A DNA stretch of 64,000 nt from Lobosporangium transversale (lineage: Eukaryota; Mortierellomycota; Mortierellomycetes; Mortierellales; Mortierellaceae), in contig NW_019028989.1 of assembly GCF_002105155.1 (NCBI RefSeq), positions 744,001 to 808,000 on the forward strand. The letters run 5' to 3'. This document shows positions 48,508-59,903 of this stretch, piece by piece. The notes under the pieces were generated by a model. It saw only the letters and a program-made list of their open reading frames with translations. It was not told where the DNA came from and ran no database searches. A program made the position numbers and the translations under genes. Every line of letters begins with the position of its first letter. Position 1 is the first letter of the stretch.

Positions 48508-49272
48508 TCGGATCAAAGGGAGACGAATAAAGAATTCTTTTTTTTTTTTTTTTTGAGGTGGTGTCTTTGTCAGGAACGAATGCAGCAATTATTTAATATT
48601 AAAAAAGAAAAAAAGAAAAAAAAACTGTCTGGATTTCCTCCGTGGTATTTATACAATCATCATGAAGACCAGGTTGCTTTCCCCTCATGAAACATGTGTA
48701 GTTCATAGAGATAAGAATGAATGAAGTCATGGAATTACAAGCCTGTTGTTCTCCTGTTTTTTTTTTTGCTTTTTTGCTTTTTACTTTTATTCCCATTGCT
48801 TCATTTTCTCTGGTTCAACTTAAAAGTTAATATAAAAGGAGGGGGTTCGGACGGGAGGCTGATTTTGATTACTTCATTTCTCCTTTTATTGCAATAATCG
48901 TGTTTGGAACCATCTCTCTCCCCCCCCCCCTCTTTCGTTCGACGAATTCACGTTGCTCCTCATTTCTTTGCATTGGTTGGCTGGTTGTTGCCACCTGAAA
49001 AGAACAGAAAAAGAAAAACGCGAAAAAAGCAATCTCTTTCCAAAAGTCCCGATAAATAACCACATCGAGCTATTTACTAAAAAAAAGTGTAGATGTATAC
49101 ACATTTCCATGTTGAAAGAAAAAAAAGTCTTTATGGATGTTGCAATTATATTATATATATTACATTATTGATGATGATTATCTTTTTTGTAACTACTTGT
49201 TAGTGAATGATATATGTGTATCTATATTTTTCCTTTTTCTTTTCCTTTTTCTTTTTCTTTTTCCCTTCTTCT
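48474..49272. other. Promoter of copy A and 3' flank of copy B
   Basis: It holds T-runs (48473-48504, 48537-48554), a TATA box for copy A at 48653-48646 and a C10 run near 48921. No gene is supported. Confidence 0.6.
48646..48653 (-). promoter_or_regulatory. TATA box of copy A
   Basis: TATAAATA on the minus strand, 173 bp upstream of the ATG. The flanking bases (TGAT..TGTATAAATACC) are shared with the matching element of copy B. Confidence 0.6.
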
Positions 49273-49524
49273 TTAATCCCATGGATTATTCAGATTAGCA
49301 TTAATCTCGTGCTTATTTGGCCCTTTGCCCATGTTCTCGCCTGCTCCATCTCCAGGTGCTTTGACGCCTTGTTTGTGTCCTGGAAAGTCTACAATCTCAA
49401 TACCCTTCGATGGCAACTTTCCGTTAGCTACGCCTTTGATGATCACATCCGCGCAATTCTGATAATACTGAGGAAGAATATTCGCTGTCCATCTAAGTTG
49501 TGTAATCGATGCAATATTGATTAG

Positions 49525-49555
<31 letters not shown>

Positions 49556-49988
49556 ACAAAAAAAAAAAAAAAAGCAGATCAAGCTACTTCAAACAAAATA
49601 AATTAAAAAAATAAAATAAAATAAATAAATAAATGTAAAAAGGACTTACGACCAGACAAAAAGACATTGGTTCTTCTTATTGCATGATGGGACATTGCTC
49701 GGGATCTTGACTGGCCACTCATAATATGCTGAAAAAAAAGAGAGTAATTATATATATATATATATATATAAACAAGTTTTTTTTTTTCAGGGCAAGGAGG
49801 TAATGAAATAAAGTTAATGTTGTGAACAGGGACAGATGCATAAAGTTCCCCTTCTCCTATTGAACGTGGAAAATGAGCTTTTTCTTTTTTACCATCCGGA
49901 CATGACTTTGTATATCGTCCGATCAGATGAAATGTCCGACCACCATTATACGACAGTGAAAACTCGCACTAAACGGAGGATAATAATG

Positions 49989-50024
<36 letters not shown>

Positions 50025-50358
50025 TATAATCATTATTAGCATATACAAATGTTAAAAACATAAATATATCTTTTTTTTTTTCTTTTCTCGGTTTCAGGGC
50101 TTTTAACACGAGAAAAGGAAGGATGAAATGACTTACAGTACCCCCGCCATGGCGGGCTTGTTTGAACCGATGTTTGCTGTTTGTAGGCCTTGGTTGGGTC
50201 TTGATATCTTTCTTTTTCATCGAGGATGCTAAGAAGCGCACAGGAACGACCTCCCCAGCCTTGAGCTCTGTCACGGGTCCGGGAGCAAAGCCTCCACATG
50301 GGAAACGCGCCTTCCATGTGTCGTCTTCATAACCAATAAAAGTCTGTAAAAATAGTAT

Positions 50359-50393
<35 letters not shown>

Positions 50394-50776
50394 AAAGAAA
50401 AGGCAAAGTTAATAAATATAGGAAGTATAAGATGATTCTTAGAGAATAGACGAATATGCACCAAGTTGTGTGTACAACGTAGCACGAAATAGTTTTTTTT
50501 TTTTTTTTTTTTTTTTTTTGCTTTGCTTTTGGTGTAACGGAACGTAACGGAACAAAAAAAAAAAAAAAAAAAAAAAAAACGTAGTAATAATTGCCACCAA
50601 CTCAAGATTTTATACTTTTGCAAGGAGGTTGAGATAAAAATACTTACATGGACATGACCGTTATATTCATTAGTACCATAGCCACCACGAGGTGTAGGGT
50701 AGAGCATGGCCATGTGTGCCGTGGCTGAGCCTACTAACGACATCAGCATAAACAATGTTGTGGCTGTGGTCTTCAT
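49273..50776 (-). CDS. Secreted LPMO-like protein, copy B
   Basis: Five exons: 50776-50648, 50343-50137, 49968-49893, 49728-49650 and 49492-49273, giving 236 codons, with the same exon lengths and phases as copy A. The signal peptide ends at SATA, and mature HMAMLYPTPRGGYG starts with His. FPCGGFAPGPV, RHGGGTCEF, YTKSCPD, IPSNVPSC and FVWSWTA follow. The tail GAGENMGKGPNKHEINAN is close to copy A but more changed than the core. Introns are longer than in copy A and carry A/T homopolymers. The tandem head-to-tail arrangement and shared structure show a duplication within the lineage. A secreted copper oxidase or a redox-inactive relative are both possible. Confidence 0.85.
49981..50024. repeat. 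TAA/AAT microsatellite in copy B intron
   Basis: About fourteen trinucleotide units in the intron before exon 3 of copy B. It is absent from the matching intron of copy A. Confidence 0.85.
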
Positions 50777-50997
50777 TTTTTTTATATATATTTATATATA
50801 TATATATATAATGCTAGTATTGAGATCGAATCGATTGAGATATGTAAGAAGAGTTCTTTTTAACGGTATCTACGCTGGAACGAATGTGGCTTTATTGACC
50901 GAAGCTGATAGAGAGGAATGAGAAGAGAGATGAAACGGAGTAGAGAAGTAATCGAGAATTAAGAGGGGAAAAAAAAAATTCTTGTTATTATCCGGTG

Positions 50998-51005
50998 TAT
51001 TTATA
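50998..51005 (-). promoter_or_regulatory. TATA box of copy B
   Basis: TATAAATA on the minus strand, 222 bp upstream of the ATG, with flanks similar to those of copy A's box. Confidence 0.6.
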
Positions 51006-51241
51006 CATTCACCATGGACGCGAGAGAAGAAGAGAAAAAAGGAAAAGGAAAAGGAAAAAAGGAAAAGGGAAAAAAATAGATGCTCTCTTTCATTTCATTT
51101 TCCTTGTTTAGAGTTCCCCCATGCATAAAAATAAACTTGAATGCCATCCCCATTGTAAATACATGTACGGTTGCAGTTCAGTTCCAAAAGACAAAAAAAC
51201 CAATTAGAAACAAGTAGCAGGATACAGGCCTTTGTTCTCCC

Positions 51242-51273
<32 letters not shown>

Positions 51274-51559
51274 CATACATATCCTTTTCCTTTCAGCAGA
51301 GGTAATAAAGGGTAAGAAAGGAAGGGGCGAGACTGTCCTACTATCTATGATTTATACTTCGTTGCTCCTTTTTATTATTGCAATATTCATGTTTGGAGCC
51401 CTTCCCTTTCCTTGAGCGAATACGCGTGCACCCAATGTGGGATCGGCAACTCCGTTTTTCGTGTAATGAATGCAGCCCCCCTATAAGTCAAACAATCTAA
51501 TGAGGAAGAAGAGGAAGAAGAGGAAGGAGAAGACGAAGAAGAAAAAAAAAAAATACGAA

Positions 51560-52100
51560 AACGAACGACGTTGGTGCTGTTCCCAAAAGAGTGGATATAG
51601 TTCAGAGATATAAAAATCTCTTCTCACTTCTTTCCTATGCTTTTTACTCTTGAGAAGAATCACAACAAAGGTCAAAACAAGCAAGCTGAGGATTGAAAGG
51701 ATAAGCCAGCTCCTGTAAGGTGTAACAGTATTAGAAGTTGAAAAGGACGTTGTATATATGTATGTAGATATATATATATATATATATATTATTACATTTC
51801 TATTATTGGGTTTTCTTTTTTGCATTAAGGAATTTTTTTTTTTTTTTTTGCTGTGCCCGCATCGTCACGAGGCCAAAGGAATTCTTCAACATTCCTCGAA
51901 CCAAAAAAGAGTGACTTCACTTTTTTAAAGCTGTGGGAAATAAAGTCCATCCGAGGGAAAAAGGATGACGCTTCTTTTCTAAGCAAAGTGGAAGGTAGTA
52001 AAAAAAAAAAAGTATTACGTTTCCAAACATTAGGAATCATCTCTAAAATTGTCACATTGTCCTTCAACCAAGTATTCAAATAGGCGTAGCAGTAATAGCA
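51560..52100 (-). CDS. Doubtful small membrane-anchored protein gene
   Basis: Three coding-like blocks are joined by plausible introns on the minus strand. Block 1 near 52085-52015 (NTWLKDNVTILEMIPNVWK) has a GTAATA donor. Block 2 near 51978-51845 (KEASSFFPRMDFISHSFKK, then RNVEEFLWPRDD) follows a GCTTAG acceptor. Block 3 near 51715-51580 (SWLILSILSLLVLTFVVILL, then KSKKHRKEVRRDF) follows a TTACAG acceptor. Block 3 would be a membrane span with a basic flank, so a tail-anchored protein is possible. No start codon fits well, and the homopolymers make frame choice uncertain. No family is recognised. Confidence 0.3.
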
Positions 52101-52146
52101 AAATAAATAAGTAAAAAAAAAAAAAGAAAGAAAAGAAAAGAAAACG

Positions 52147-52152
52147 ACGCGT
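52147..52152. promoter_or_regulatory. ACGCGT (MCB-like) site
   Basis: A palindromic ACGCGT, the core bound by Mbp1/Swi6-type factors in fungi. Related GACGCGC and GCGTCGCG sequences lie within 65 bp, all upstream of the S-formylglutathione hydrolase gene. The assignment is by motif only. Confidence 0.35.
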
Positions 52153-52492
52153 CTTCGCAGGTTCAAAAAAAAAAAAAAAAAAAAAAAAAAAAGACGCGCA
52201 AAGGACATGCGTCGCGGGTTTTGCGACAAGACGCCACTTTTGAATTGATCTGCAAGTTGATCGTCACTGTTATTACTGGTTTTGCTGACAAAGACTCTTG
52301 GAGAACTCGGGTCTACGTTACTACGTTACTGTTTATTACTGCTATTCCAAACTTGTATAAATACGAACAAAGTTCATTTCCAACCTTTTCTTTTTCCATT
52401 CATTTCCTTTCCTCCATTTACTTCATTGCCTTCCCTTCTCTCTTTACTGCCTTTCATCTCTTTTCTTCAAGCATTCGATTCAAAAACACACC

Positions 52493-52700
52493 ATGAGCCT
52501 CACTACTGTCCAACAGGTCAAGCACTTTGGTGGCACGCTCACCAAGTATTCGCACGAGTCCAGTACGACTCAATGTACTATGCGCTTCAACCTCTTCTTG
52601 CCCAGGGCCGTTGAACAACATGCCAAGGTTCCTGTATGTCAAACCCCACCTCCCTTGTTTACGTTTCTTTCTCTCGGGTTGGTTGTGAATGTCGCTAATA

Positions 52701-52733
<33 letters not shown>

Positions 52734-53103
52734 CCTTCTTGGACATCAAGTTGCTTTACTGTCTTGGAGGATTGACTGCGACCGAGGATAATTTCCCCCA
52801 AAAGTCAGGATTTGGCGCCAAGGCTGCTGAGCATGGAATAGCTTTGGTCTTCCCTGACACTTCGCCTCGTAATGTCTATATTCTTTTGATTTGCCTCTGT
52901 TGCTTCTGCTGTTGTTGTCTAAAATATATATAGTTTAACTCTTTTCTCATTTTCATGTCTCTTTCCATTTGCATTTAGGCAACGTTGGAGTTGCTGAAGC
53001 TGAAGACGATAATTGCGTTGGATACAGTATGTGAAAGAGTAAAAATGTTTTTTTTTTTTTTTTTTTTTTTTTTTTCTCACGCTTCTAATTCTAATTTTTT
53101 TTT

Positions 53104-53148
<45 letters not shown>

Positions 53149-53582
53149 GCTGGATTCTACTTGAATGCTACTCAGGCTCCCTGGGAGAAGAACTGGAGGA
53201 TGTATGATTACATTGTCAAGGAACTTCCTCAACTCCTTGAAAATAACTTTCCAATTGTAAAGAAGACTCTCTTTTAAGCAACTTGCATTTATTCAGCTAT
53301 GACAAGAAGAAAAAAAAAAAAAAAAAAAAAAAAAACTAATGAAATGGTATATGTCGATTCCCTTTTATATATATATATATATATAAATAGGATCCTTCGC
53401 GCACTTCGATCATGGGTCATTCAATGGTATATCGATATTCCTTTTTTTATTTTTCTCTTGTTAATTACTTCTTATGGCTGCGCTTAACACATCGTCAAAA
53501 TTTCATCCGCATGGTGTTGTTACTTTAGGGAGGACATGGTGCTTTGACTATTTTCTTGAAGAATCAAGATCGTTACAAGGTA

Positions 53583-53630
<48 letters not shown>

Positions 53631-54233
53631 CTGCACTTTGGTAGGGTTTAGAAAGGGATATTTTTCTTACTGATCTTCATTTTTATTTTTATTTTTATTC
53701 TCAGTCTGTCTCGGCCTTTGCTCCTATTACGAATCTTTCAAGGTCTCCTTGGGGTCTCCATGCCTTGTCTCGTTACCTGGGTGAAGATCGCTCCACCTGG
53801 GCCGAATATGACGCAGTCGAATTGTTGAAACACCTTGCAGGCGAGAAAAAGTTACGAAACGATGTCAATTTTTTGATTGATCAGGTCAGTTCACCCCCTC
53901 CCCTCCTTTATCTTTATCCCTTTCCCTTTTTTCTTTCTCCTTCTTTTTCTCTGATTTTTCCACTGCGGAGCAAACTAAACAAAAGGTCAATTTTTTTTTT
54001 TTTTTTTTTATTTTATTTTTTATTTTTCTTTCCTTCCTTTATAGGGTACTGGAGACGAATATCTGAACCCAGATCACCTTCACACCTATGACTTGGTTGA
54101 AACAGTCAAGAAGCTCGGATTGACAAGTCAGTTTGACATCCGTTTCCACGACGGTTACAGCCACGGATACTATACTATCAGCACATTTATTAATGACCAT
54201 ATTGAACATCATGCCAAAGCTCTTGGTGTTTAG
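52493..54233 (+). CDS. S-formylglutathione hydrolase
   Basis: Eight exons: 52493-52633, 52751-52868, 52979-53026, 53147-53256, 53391-53426, 53529-53579, 53705-53884 and 54045-54233, giving 290 codons. The enzyme hydrolyses S-formylglutathione to formate and glutathione in formaldehyde detoxification in the cytosol. It aligns with human [36 protein letters not shown] and GHSMGGHGAL, with the nucleophile Ser150 at the elbow. Asp232 (QGTGDEYL) and His268 (GYSHGYY) complete the triad. The 36-nt exon 5 ends between Met151 and Gly152, splitting the nucleophile elbow. Exon 4 starts directly after an A-tract of more than 30 bases. It is convergent with Argonaute, 350 bp apart. Confidence 0.95.
53584..53630. 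repeat. TAA microsatellite in an S-formylglutathione hydrolase intron
   Basis: About fifteen AAT/TAA units starting four bases after the exon 6 donor. Confidence 0.85.
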
Positions 54234-54303
54234 ATCAAAATTCAAATAATTCAGTTCCAGATTAATTTGGAGAAAACAAAACAAAAAAAAAAAAAAACGA
54301 TAA

Positions 54304-54334
<31 letters not shown>

Positions 54335-54583
54335 CTTTTATTGCGATGGAATTCATTGATCTCAAAACATTGGTATAACCTCGTATAACCTTCTTTGACT
54401 TTTTGCCGAGGCTTTAAATCCAAGACAAAGTGTTGTGAGAAAGAAGTACAGTAGAAAGAAAGAATTGATAAAAGAACCAAGAGAAAAGGTAAGAAAGAGA
54501 GAGAAAGAGAGAAAGAGAGAAAGAGAGTTCCATATTGTAAAATCCTTCTGAACATGTCAGATTGACAAGAGCGAAGGTTTCTT
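54234..54583. other. Convergent intergenic region
   Basis: This 350-bp stretch lies between the 3' ends of the hydrolase and Argonaute genes. It has an A-run/T-run pair (54283-54334) and a GAGAAA repeat (54497-54528). Nothing coding is seen. Confidence 0.6.
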
Positions 54584-55945
54584 TTACATAAAGTACATGA
54601 CTATACATTGGAACGAGACAGGAGGACGAAATAACAGAGAGGAATGAAGTTAGAAATTGAAAAAGTCAAAAAAGTAAAAAGGCAAAACAAAGCTTTTTTT
54701 TTTTTTTTTTAAAAAAAAATCTTACCTCGCAAGAGCTCTGGCTTGACCGCAAGATAAGAGCTTTCATCAACAGCACGTTCACTCACCTCCGACCCCTCAG
54801 TGTCAGACCAATGCTCACCCCTGGAGTGGAATCGAGCACGGATTGCGACCAAGTGTGCATAGTATGCTGGAGGTACCACCGAGACTGATCGGGTGCATCG
54901 AGCATACAAATGACAGAGCTTGTAGGTGAAATCCTGCAGCACATTGGCTGAGAATTCATTCTCATCCAGCAACACATGGTAATGCGTTGGACGAGACGTG
55001 CCTTGAAGACCTGCATGGCTCTGTAGATAAAAGTCAAATTCGGTTGGATGCACAATTCCCTTATCCACAACCGTTCCTGGCATGCAGTTTCCAACACGAT
55101 CTCCTTCTTCGCGTCGCATGGGGAAAAACCGGGCATGGTGGCGTTTTTGGACGACCACAAAGGTGATTGTAGGATTATAGTTGGCATCCAAGTTCCTGCA
55201 CGCAGCTCGGACGGATGAGACCTCGGATCGCAGCACCTCTGCGAACTGACCTTCCGAAACTCCGTCACGATAGAACAAAATACGCTCTGGTTTCTGACCA
55301 CAGGTTTGGTAGAAGGTTCGGAGAAGTTCTACAACCATGCCTCCGAGATCCGCAATAGTCTCTGTCTTTGCGGTCTGAACACGGACCGTTGCTGCGTACC
55401 GGGCAGCCTTTGAATCCATCGAGCCCACCAAGGAGGCAATCGAAGGGCGAGTTGTATCACCTATAGGTGCACAAGTTTAATAGAAATCGTTCATCCGTTC
55501 CGTTAATTGTGTATCTCATGCCCATCACTATTTTTTTTTTTTTTTTTTTTTTTTGCAAATTTTACCAGGGCGAGGATGGCTGACATCAGCTCCAAACAAG
55601 ATGGTTGGTTTCTGCGCCAAGAATGGTGTCTGTTGTGGCGACAAGAAAGAGTTCATCCCTCCTAGTTTGACATTCATCTTCAAGCAGACATTGGCACAAT
55701 ATTGCTTCTTGGGCACTCGAGTATGACTCATCTGGATACACTGCGTAGGGATACCAATCACAGTATCACTCACACGCTTGATTTCCGCATATAAGGGTAC
55801 GCCCTTGTTGGGCAAAATGCAGAGCAATAATTGAGGCTGTGACTTGACAGCATTACCAGCACGAAGCCACATTGTCTTGAGACTACCCTCAATATCGCCT
55901 TCAGGGTTGGCGTACATGAGGGGAGGACGTTTGTTCACAATGTTC

Positions 55946-56000
<55 letters not shown>

Positions 56001-57239
56001 GCATGTGAATGAGCCTATCAATATCAAGCTATGTAAGGTACGATGGTTTTTTAATATATAGGACAAGAGATCATATAGAGAGGGTGTCATTGGACTAACC
56101 ATGCCAGTATCGATACAGGTAACAATCAACTCGCGAATGAAACCCTCCACCTGAGGAGGAGGAACTTCACGTTCCTGTGCAAAGATGAGAACGCCCCACG
56201 AGCCAAGTGTAGCACCGGTGGCAACCTTCTTGTCCCTGAGATTCCAGGCACCGTCCACAGGAGTGAAGTTGGCCTGACGCGACGAAGGATGATAGGAAAT
56301 GTTGGGCGGGGGCAATATTCGCGCTTTTTAAAACAAAAATAAAATTAATAATCAGGATTGACTCTCTCTAGAAAGGCTCAGGAACGAACATGATGGTGCT
56401 CCTCTCTTTAGCCACAAAAAAAAAAAAAAAAAAAAAAAAAAAACATTAATTTTACCTTGAATCTCAATCATCTCCGTGGAAACTCTCAAGCCAAAATCTC
56501 TCATGTACTCATTATCCTGGAAACTCAGGAGCTTGAGACCATCTTTGATCTTGTTGGCACGGATATGAGGGGGTTGGCACGTGAATTTAATCATGTCTGC
56601 TGTTTGTTTCTCGTTCAACTTTTTGATATTGCGTTGACCTTCGATCACGCTACAGATCTCCATGGGCAGATAAACCTCACGTCCAGTGACCACGCAGGGC
56701 ATGAATGGGAATGACAATCGACGGCCGTAAACTTCGTTAAAGTACGTCGCAACATCGGTCTTGACATCATCTCTCATAAAGGTTGTTCGACTAGCAGGAG
56801 TAACTGTCAGCTTGGAAATTTTGAACTTTCGCTTGACATCACCGCGGTGAATGACTCTGATCAACAGTCCACGGAGAAACTTTTCGAGTCTATCGCGATC
56901 ACGATCTGTAAATCCTTGACGGAAATCATCTATAGAATAGAATAGAAGAAAGACTCGTGTCAGTGTATTGCTTCAAGCCTAGAAAAAAAATAAAAAATAA
57001 AAAAAATAAAAAAAATAAAAAAAAAAGAAGGCGAGGAAGCCCAGGAGAAAACAAATACTTGCTTACCAATGCTGCGTTTATTTAAAAACTTGACAGCCAG
57101 TTCCAACAAAGATCCAGATTGGTAGTACGTGGTTGCAGCAACATCCAAGTTGATCAACATTTTTCCTGCGTAGTTTCATATCCATTGTAAAAAAATAAAA
57201 AAAAAAAATTCAGTTTTTAGTCACATGAACCGTAGTATT

Positions 57240-57270
<31 letters not shown>

Positions 57271-57648
57271 TAATTACCAACAGCTGGACGCGCAGATTGA
57301 TAGAATCCATTCCAGACCTGAATGCCACCACTCAACGGTGACGCGCCATCCGGAGTGAAGAAAGACCGATTGACGGTAGAATAGAGCAAAGCGGGTTTAT
57401 GTCGAATTAGGACATCCAATGCCATGATGGCCGTCAAACAATTGGCGGTCAAGGATGACTGTCCGTTTAAGAAGCGATGAAGCTCTTCCAGATTAATCTC
57501 TGCAGCCTTCTTGATCTTGACTTTGAACACATCGGGTTGTCGACCAGCTCCGCCTCTGGGTTGCTCATCAGGCAAAGAAATCTGTTTAAGAAAGAATAAG
57601 AATAAGAATAAGAATAAAGATAGAACCTTCAACACAAATACAGGACGG

Positions 57649-57681
<33 letters not shown>

Positions 57682-58436
57682 AGGACGGACGACGGGAAGC
57701 GGATGTGTCGGAGCGCATTGGATGGCAAAAGAATTGCGTCAGGGGACCATGTGCAGAAGAAAAAAAAATTTTTTTTATTCTCTCCTGTGTTGTAGTTCCT
57801 TTCTTCCCGCTGGATGCATGCATCGAAAGGATTTTTTTTTTTTCTCGCACAAAGCAATGAATATGGTCGAGTCGCATGCGGGAATGTTTCTGGGGAGGAT
57901 GGGAAAAGATGGAATATATGTAGACCAGCCGACCAGCCTATTGTCATGACTCTTCAGTGTTTTTTGAGAGAAAAACAAAGAACCTTTTTACCAACACTAA
58001 AGACAAGTTTCATCATAGACATCTCCCCTCCAGCCCCTGCATCTACACTCTTCCCCCTTGACAATTATCAAAAACATAAAAAAAAAAAAACAATAGAAAA
58101 GCATAGAAGAAAAAGAAAAATGAATAGAAAAAAGCTTACTTCAAAAGTCTTGCTCTCAAAAGGCAATGCTCTAGCAGCAAACATGTTCTTACGACCATCA
58201 AAGACAGGCTTAGTTCCTTCAAAATCAGACCTGCCAAAGAGATTCAACATCTGGGTAAAGATTCGTCTGTTGACCACTGGAGGAACATCCTTTGTAATAG
58301 TTACATCGTAGTGGTACACGTTAATGTCCGGTAAACGTGTAATCTCGAAAAAGTTTGCTCGAATTCTAATCGGACGACCTGCATCTCCTAGTGCCGAGGG
58401 TCGAACCGCAAACTCTGTACGCTCAAGTGTTGACAT
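54584..58436 (-). CDS. Argonaute, RNA-interference effector
   Basis: Eight exons: 58436-58140, 57581-57278, 57165-57067, 56929-56456, 56323-56100, 55944-55566, 55460-54726 and 54600-54584, giving 842 codons. The domain order is N ([18 protein letters not shown]), a linker with [19 protein letters not shown] ([14 protein letters not shown]), MID ([15 protein letters not shown] with the 5'-phosphate pocket) and PIWI. The slicer tetrad DEDH is intact: Asp586 (GADVSHP), Glu626 (KTETIADL), Asp658 ([11 protein letters not shown]) and His795 ([11 protein letters not shown]). The last exon has 17 nt and restores the family C-terminus VMYFM; without it the protein would run into the intron. No Dicer or RdRP is in the window. 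A cytosolic small-RNA-guided nuclease is expected. Confidence 0.95.
55953..55994. repeat. (GA)n in Argonaute intron
   Basis: About 21 GA units. On the coding (minus) strand they form a CT-rich polypyrimidine tract just before the CAATAG acceptor of exon 6. Confidence 0.95.
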
Positions 58437-58438
58437 TG

Positions 58439-58479
<41 letters not shown>

Positions 58480-59903
58480 CTTCCTATTTCTTTTTCTTTT
58501 TCTTTTTTTTCTTTTTCTTTCTTTTCTTGTTTTCCTTTTTATGTTGGATGTTGGAAAAGAAATAGTTTTTATAGTTGGACGGGAATGGGTGTGAAAAGGT
58601 TGTGGTATTAAGGACGGCAGATGTGGTACTGGAGAATGAAACAATGCTTTTTTCTTTCCGCTTTTTTTATAACCAAGGATCCACAAGTTGATGAATGGCC
58701 CTTTTGTTCTTTTAAGCTTTAGTAACCTTATCCTGTGTGTGATAATTGTCTTTTTTTTTCTCTTAATGGAAAAAATAAAAATAAAAAAATAAAAAGAGAT
58801 CTAGAAGATTGTGAAAAATTAGTTCAAGAAAGACGTTTTTTTTTTTTAGTGTCCAGTACGTGCCAATGGTCAATGGTCAATGGTTAGGTTTTCCTTGTGC
58901 AGTATCATTCCCATTCCCATTGGGATAATGTGAAATCTGCTAAAAACTTTTTTTTTTTTTTCTTATTTTTTAACTTAAAAAAGGCAATAATATAAAGAAT
59001 CAAGTTGATCTGATCTTTTTTTAAAGAAATGCTTACTCTTTTTTTTTTTTTTTTTTTTTTTTTGTCTGAAAACAGTTGATTCCGAAAACTCCCTGTGATT
59101 TTCGTCTTGTACTAGATCTTCAATGGGACAATATCAACCAACGAGAGACTGAATGTAGGCGTGGATGCAATGTAATGGAATGAACAAAGTCCAAAACCAA
59201 CAACAGTGACGGCGACGGTGACTTTAGGGCAGCGACGACGGCAGTAATAGCAAGAGCAGCAGCAGCAACAACAACAGCAACAGCAACAACAGCAACAACA
59301 ACAACAACAGCAGCAGCAACAGCAATAGCAACGACAACTATATCAATAGCAGCAGTGTAGCTATTGCAATTGACAATTGACAATGATAATAGTAAAAACA
59401 ATGACAGTAATAAAAAAAATAAAAAAAAACGACTACGACTTCGACTACGACCACGAGTAAAATAGAGAAAGGAAAAAAGAGAAACTACTTAAACCATGCG
59501 TGTATGTGGAAATAAGGAATAAAAAAAGTAAAAAAAGGATTCTGTGTGGTTTGTGTTCAATGGAACTTTTTTTTTTCATGGACAGATAATTTGCTTATCG
59601 GACTGTCCTTTTTTTTCTTCTTCGCCCCTTTTGTTTGCCAAGCCATCCTTATTCCTGTGTATCCCATGCCATCATGCCATGGCAACGACTGATTTGCTTT
59701 CGCTTTTTTTTATTTGTTCTTTTGTGATACTAGAATGGTAAATAGTCGCTTCAAGAACAAAACTGCATACACTCCATCCAGACAGACAGAGAGGCAGGAG
59801 AAGGAAGAAACAAAATTCGAAACTGATGAGGATAAAGTAGATGTACAAATAAAACAAAAGAAATAAAATAAAATAAAGATAAAAGCAATTGGTCTGTTGG
59901 ATA
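58437..59903. other. Promoter of Argonaute and 3' flank of F-box gene
   Basis: It contains T-runs just upstream of the Argonaute start (58450-58479), a T-run at 59038-59063 and a CAG/CAA-rich microsatellite at 59250-59345. No gene is supported. Confidence 0.6.
59250..59345. repeat. CAR (CAG/CAA) microsatellite
   Basis: An imperfect run of AGC/AAC units about 95 bp long. The overlapping ORF on the minus strand is only Val/Ala repeats and is not credible as a gene. Confidence 0.85.

Noticed and set aside
59120-59401. Val/Ala-rich ORF
   Set aside because: It is the translation of a CAG/CAA microsatellite on the other strand.
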